Assembly: GCA_029936935.1 (NCBI GenBank) | Contig: JAPYRQ010000012.1 | Location: forward strand, 1 to 39,508 | Direction: 5' to 3' | From: Dehalococcoidia bacterium | Lineage (GTDB): Bacteria; Chloroflexota; Dehalococcoidia; Lucifugimonadales; UBA1127 | Length of the DNA stretch: 39,508 nt | Shown here: positions 36,989 to 39,508 of the stretch, one piece after another | Layout of the letters: each line of letters begins with the position of its first letter | Numbering within the stretch: position 1 is the first letter of the stretch | Made by a program: the position numbers and the translations under genes | The notes under the pieces: model-generated | Databases searched by the model: none | What the model was told of the DNA's origin: nothing | The model's input: only the letters and a program-made list of their open reading frames with translations

Positions 36989-37954
36989 TTAGTTGATGCC
37001 AAGCGCCAGCAGGATCGCACCCACGGCGGAGATCACAATCCCTATCAGCACTCGAGGGCTGAAACTCTCAAGGTATCTGTTGACGAAGAAGCCAAACGTG
37101 GGCGTAAACACAACTCCAAGGCGAGTCAGCGGGGTCACCACCGTTACCGGGGCGATGGCCAGGGCTGCGAATCGAAACATCTGCGCCAGGAACACGCTGA
37201 CTGTGCTCACAAGGAAGTACGGCAGCACCTTTACATCCACGGTGCGTATCTCCCGGAGCTTGCCCGGTATGACGAACGATAGTACCAGAACGGCCGCCGC
37301 CGCTGAGTAAGCCACCAGGCCGCCTGCAATCCCAAGGCCTGTGTCATCCAGGGCAGACCTGATCATCACTGGACTTGTGCCGTACGCCGCTGCCGACATG
37401 AAGCCAAATAGGTAGCCCTCTTTGTATCGAGGTGACGTGGCGGCGTTGCGAGGGGCTGCCACCTCCGGTTCTGAGTTTTGTTCATCGTCAGAAGTCGCTG
37501 CAGCGGCCACAGGCGAGGGCTTCGGTTTGTTCGATCGCTCGACCATGATAATCGGGCCGATCATGATGAACCCGATGCCGATGCCCATCAAGAGCGTCAA
37601 TTCCTCGCCCAGTAATACGATGGCAACAGCAATGGCGTAGACCGTGTTGGTCATCTGGATAGGCTGGGTACGGTTTGCGCCAATCGCATCGATAGCGCGG
37701 AAGTTGCAGTAGCGGCCTATAAGGAAGTGCAGGACTCCCGCAGAACTCAGGAGCATCCAGGCTCTGGCAGATAGGTCAAAGATGTTCAGTAATTGGCCCG
37801 TTGCGGCAGCCGCCACCACAAAGAGCGGGACACCGAGAATGACTGTTATGTAAAGACCAAAGGACGCAGAACTGCCCACTACACCACGTCTGGTTGCTAC
37901 ATTGCTGATTCCAAAGGTAGCCGCGGACAGCACGGCAAAGAGGGCGCCAAGCAT
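36989..37954 (-). CDS. EamA/DMT-family permease, full length
   Basis: The 321-residue protein has two EamA repeats of five helices each (residues ~1-140 and ~180-321) joined by a charged loop with Ser/Glu/Lys (ERSNKPKPSPVAAAATSDDEQ). It contrasts with the split pair at 18603-19480. DMT permeases export or import amino acids, metabolites or drugs; the substrate is not readable. The upstream region is divergent from the Sec-OsmC gene. Confidence 0.88.
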   Translation of the reverse strand: MLGALFAVLSAATFGISNVATRRGVVGSSASFGLYITVILGVPLFVVAAAATGQLLNIFDLSARAWMLLSSAGVLHFLIGRYCNFRAIDAIGANRTQPIQMTNTVYAIAVAIVLLGEELTLLMGIGIGFIMIGPIIMVERSNKPKPSPVAAAATSDDEQNSEPEVAAPRNAATSPRYKEGYLFGFMSAAAYGTSPVMIRSALDDTGLGIAGGLVAYSAAAAVLVLSFVIPGKLREIRTVDVKVLPYFLVSTVSVFLAQMFRFAALAIAPVTVVTPLTRLGVVFTPTFGFFVNRYLESFSPRVLIGIVISAVGAILLALGIN

Positions 37955-38025
37955 GAACTATCCTTTATCGAAGCGGGTTTAGCCCCTAGTGGCCTCCCAA
38001 ATGGGTGAGCAGAGGCGCACCGCTA

Positions 38026-38055
38026 TTGAGGGCTGGCTAGGAACTGCTCTATTAT
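38026..38055 (+). promoter_or_regulatory. Candidate promoter of the Sec-OsmC gene
   Basis: TTGAGG (38026-38031), an 18-nt spacer and TATTAT (38050-38055), about 60 nt before the ATG at 38118. Confidence 0.4.
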
Positions 38056-38117
38056 AGGCACAGATTCAGCGGCGTGGGGGTATTGGTAGCCTTACGTGCT
38101 GATAGGCAGGAGTGAAT

Positions 38118-38636
38118 ATGGCAGACGCAACCCAGAGGCAGAAGACCCCTACACGGTACTTCACCGCCGAGGGAGTCGGCGAGACTCTGGACAAACACAT
38201 GAAGAAAGTCACAGTGAAGGGCAGAGAATTCCTGTGCGATGAGAGCGTAGCTTTCGGCGGCAGCGATTCCGCGCCAGGATCTATGGACTACTTTGTTGCG
38301 GCGATCCTCTTCTGAAAGATGTCCCAAATCGGCAGGTTTGCCGATATGTTCAAAGTAGAACTCACCAAGGTCCGTTCCCACATCATTGCCCATGAGATGG
38401 CTGAGGGATCCGCTATCGAGGAATCGATATATGGCATATGCACCAGCATCGAGACGACCTACGAGATTGAGTCACCATCCAATCCTGCCCTTGTGGCAAA
38501 GGTGATTCGAAACGCTCGCAAGGCATGCATGATTGGCAACACGGTCAGTGTAGGCGTGCCCATCGAGGATTCGTTCACCCTGAACGGTGCCGTGTTTGAT
38601 TCAGAATCCTATCCAAAGACACAGGCCTCGGCGTAA
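38118..38636 (+). CDS. OsmC-family protein, predicted selenoprotein with UGA = Sec66
   Basis: ATG 38118 has AGGAG at 6-nt spacing. The frame reaches an in-frame TGA at 38313-38315 and continues without a stop to TAA 38634-38636: 172 residues, normal for OsmC. The TGA falls at the first catalytic Cys of OsmC/Ohr proteins: GGSDSAPGSMDYFVAAILF-U-KMSQIGRF, where Cys follows the 'P...LL.A...' helix. The second conserved Cys is present as Cys137 in RNARKACMIGNTV. A SECIS-like hairpin follows the TGA. OsmC/Ohr proteins reduce organic hydroperoxides with a Cys pair; a Sec-Cys pair would be the redox centre here. Automatic annotation would split this into two ORFs. An MFS gene follows after 11 bp. Confidence 0.9.
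38316..38345 (+). promoter_or_regulatory. Predicted bacterial SECIS element of the Sec-OsmC gene
   Basis: After the TGA, 12 nt lead to a perfect 7-bp stem ATCGGCA (38328-38334) with TGCCGAT (38339-38345) and the apical loop GGTT. The first loop G is 19 nt after the TGA, within the 16-37 nt range expected for bacterial SECIS elements read by SelB. Confidence 0.8.
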
Positions 38637-38647
38637 CAGGAGTCAAC

Positions 38648-39508
38648 GTGGCAAAGAGTAAAACCAAAGCCCCGATCCCGCCGCTTATTAAGCGAAACAC
38701 GGTATACCTAGCATCATCCCAGGCTTTCACCGGCGCAGGCGGCCAGATGGTTCCTACGTTGGGGCCGGTGCTGGTCACTCAGATGATTGGTAACGCAGCC
38801 CTCGCGGGCATCGGCACCAGCATCACCGGGCTCAGTCGATTGATTATCGCCTATCCAATCGGTCGACTCACGGACGCCTATGGCCGCAAGGCTGGAGTCA
38901 TGCTCGGCCTGCTTCTGGTAGGTATCGGGGCATCCATTACCGGCATCGCCGCCATGCTCGAGTACTTTCCGATTTTCCTCCTTGGCATCCTGGTCATGGG
39001 GCTGGGTACCGGCGCTGTGCAGCAACTCCGTGTGGCGGCTGCCGATATGTTCCCGCCCAGCCGACGCGCTGAAGGGCTCGGCTACGTTCTGACAGGTTCT
39101 CTTGTGGGCGCCATGATCGGTCCTATTCTCATACGAACGGCAGAAGCCCTTTCCGATAGTGTCAATGTGGAGCCCATTGCCCTTGCATGGTTTTTCGTTC
39201 CCATAGCCGTGATGTTCAGTATGGCGATGGTGATGCGCGTCAGACCGGATCCCAAGGAGATTGCTGCAAACCTTGGTGACTATTATCCCGATTATGTCCC
39301 GTCACCGGCGCAGCAGAGACCTACGGGCAAGGTGGGCATCCTCCACTTCCTCAACCACTACCCAAAGCTGACCGCCTTTGTGTCCATGTTCTGCGTCCAG
39401 GGCAACATGAACATGATGATGGCCATGACCGCCCTGGCCCTGCGTCGCCACGACTTCTCGCTGTCCGCCATTTCGCTATCGGTGGCCATTCACGTCATGG
39501 GCATGTTC
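38648..39508 (+). CDS. MFS transporter, 3'-truncated by window edge
   Basis: GTG 38648 follows AGGAG, 11 bp after the Sec-OsmC stop, so the two are likely co-transcribed. The frame is open to the window end (287 codons). It shows MFS structure: a TM1 segment after MAKSKTKAPIPPLIKR, the motif A-like GRLTDAYGRKAGVM after helix 2, MGLGTGAVQQLRVAAADMF and a central loop (PDPKEIAANLGDYYPDY) before the second half. The substrate is unknown. The pairing of an exporter-like protein with a hydroperoxide-reducing selenoprotein may hint at stress or xenobiotic export, but this is speculative. Confidence 0.85.
   Translation, partial: MAKSKTKAPIPPLIKRNTVYLASSQAFTGAGGQMVPTLGPVLVTQMIGNAALAGIGTSITGLSRLIIAYPIGRLTDAYGRKAGVMLGLLLVGIGASITGIAAMLEYFPIFLLGILVMGLGTGAVQQLRVAAADMFPPSRRAEGLGYVLTGSLVGAMIGPILIRTAEALSDSVNVEPIALAWFFVPIAVMFSMAMVMRVRPDPKEIAANLGDYYPDYVPSPAQQRPTGKVGILHFLNHYPKLTAFVSMFCVQGNMNMMMAMTALALRRHDFSLSAISLSVAIHVMGMF

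Noticed and set aside
38319-38636. Separate 105-residue gene starting at ATG 38319
   Set aside because: It is in frame with the upstream ORF, has no ribosome site of its own, and encodes only the second half of an OsmC domain.

Overview
The window looks like chromosomal DNA of a free-living, probably marine Chloroflexota bacterium of the Dehalococcoidia/SAR202 type. This is an inference from gene content: a DUF5679 zinc ribbon, a DUF3090 protein, a double-length ThyX, a fused KorA, a CxxxY-type CcmE, many MFS/EamA transporters and TPP enzymes, moderately high GC, GTG/TTG starts and some leaderless genes. I see no rRNA, tRNA, CRISPR, IS element or prophage.

The main result is that two genes appear to be cut by an in-frame TGA exactly at the catalytic cysteine codon. 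One is a two-domain rhodanese (7360-8193, minus). The other is an OsmC-family peroxidase-like protein (38118-38636, plus). In each, the TGA is followed by a hairpin of the bacterial SECIS type, with GG opening a small apical loop 17 and 19 nt after the TGA, and the same frame continues to a natural C-terminus. Both are best read as selenoproteins (Sec236 and Sec66). No selA, selB, selC or selD lies in the window, so decoding capacity must be checked elsewhere in the genome.

Layout, left end to 20 kb: a truncated siroheme nitrite/sulfite reductase; an NTF2-like protein; a small membrane protein; a thyX-sfsA-P-loop protein-HhH glycosylase-lipoprotein run; an EVE-domain gene and the Sec-rhodanese (minus); a PHP phosphoesterase; a DUF5679 zinc ribbon; a glycine-rich membrane protein; DUF3090; a Memo-like protein; korA-korB (2-oxoacid:ferredoxin oxidoreductase); a frameshifted ECF sigma factor and an adjacent zinc-finger anti-sigma-like gene with a 22-bp palindrome; ccmE; htpX-pspAB; a SnoaL-like protein; and purQ followed by two half-size EamA genes.

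20-31 kb: rpsU-yqeY (minus); then on the plus strand an RlmD-Maf fusion, tatA/B, tatC, lpd, a dihydrolipoamide acyltransferase, a dockerin protein overlapping a cohesin-like lipoprotein, and an acetolactate-synthase-like TPP enzyme. 30.5-39.5 kb: fabI (minus) divergent from an MFS gene, a uridine-kinase-like gene, a cysteine synthase, two tandem carboxymuconolactone-decarboxylase-like genes, a small membrane protein, MFS and EamA transporters (minus), the Sec-OsmC gene, and an MFS gene running off the right end.

Genes are in short operons, often with ATGA or GTGA overlaps, separated by strong and mostly bidirectional hairpin terminators. Themes that recur are sulfur/selenium redox chemistry (sulfite/nitrite reductase, rhodanese, OsmC, cysteine synthase), 2-oxoacid oxidation (KorAB, Lpd, E2), envelope stress and export (HtpX/PspAB, Tat, CcmE) and small-molecule transport.
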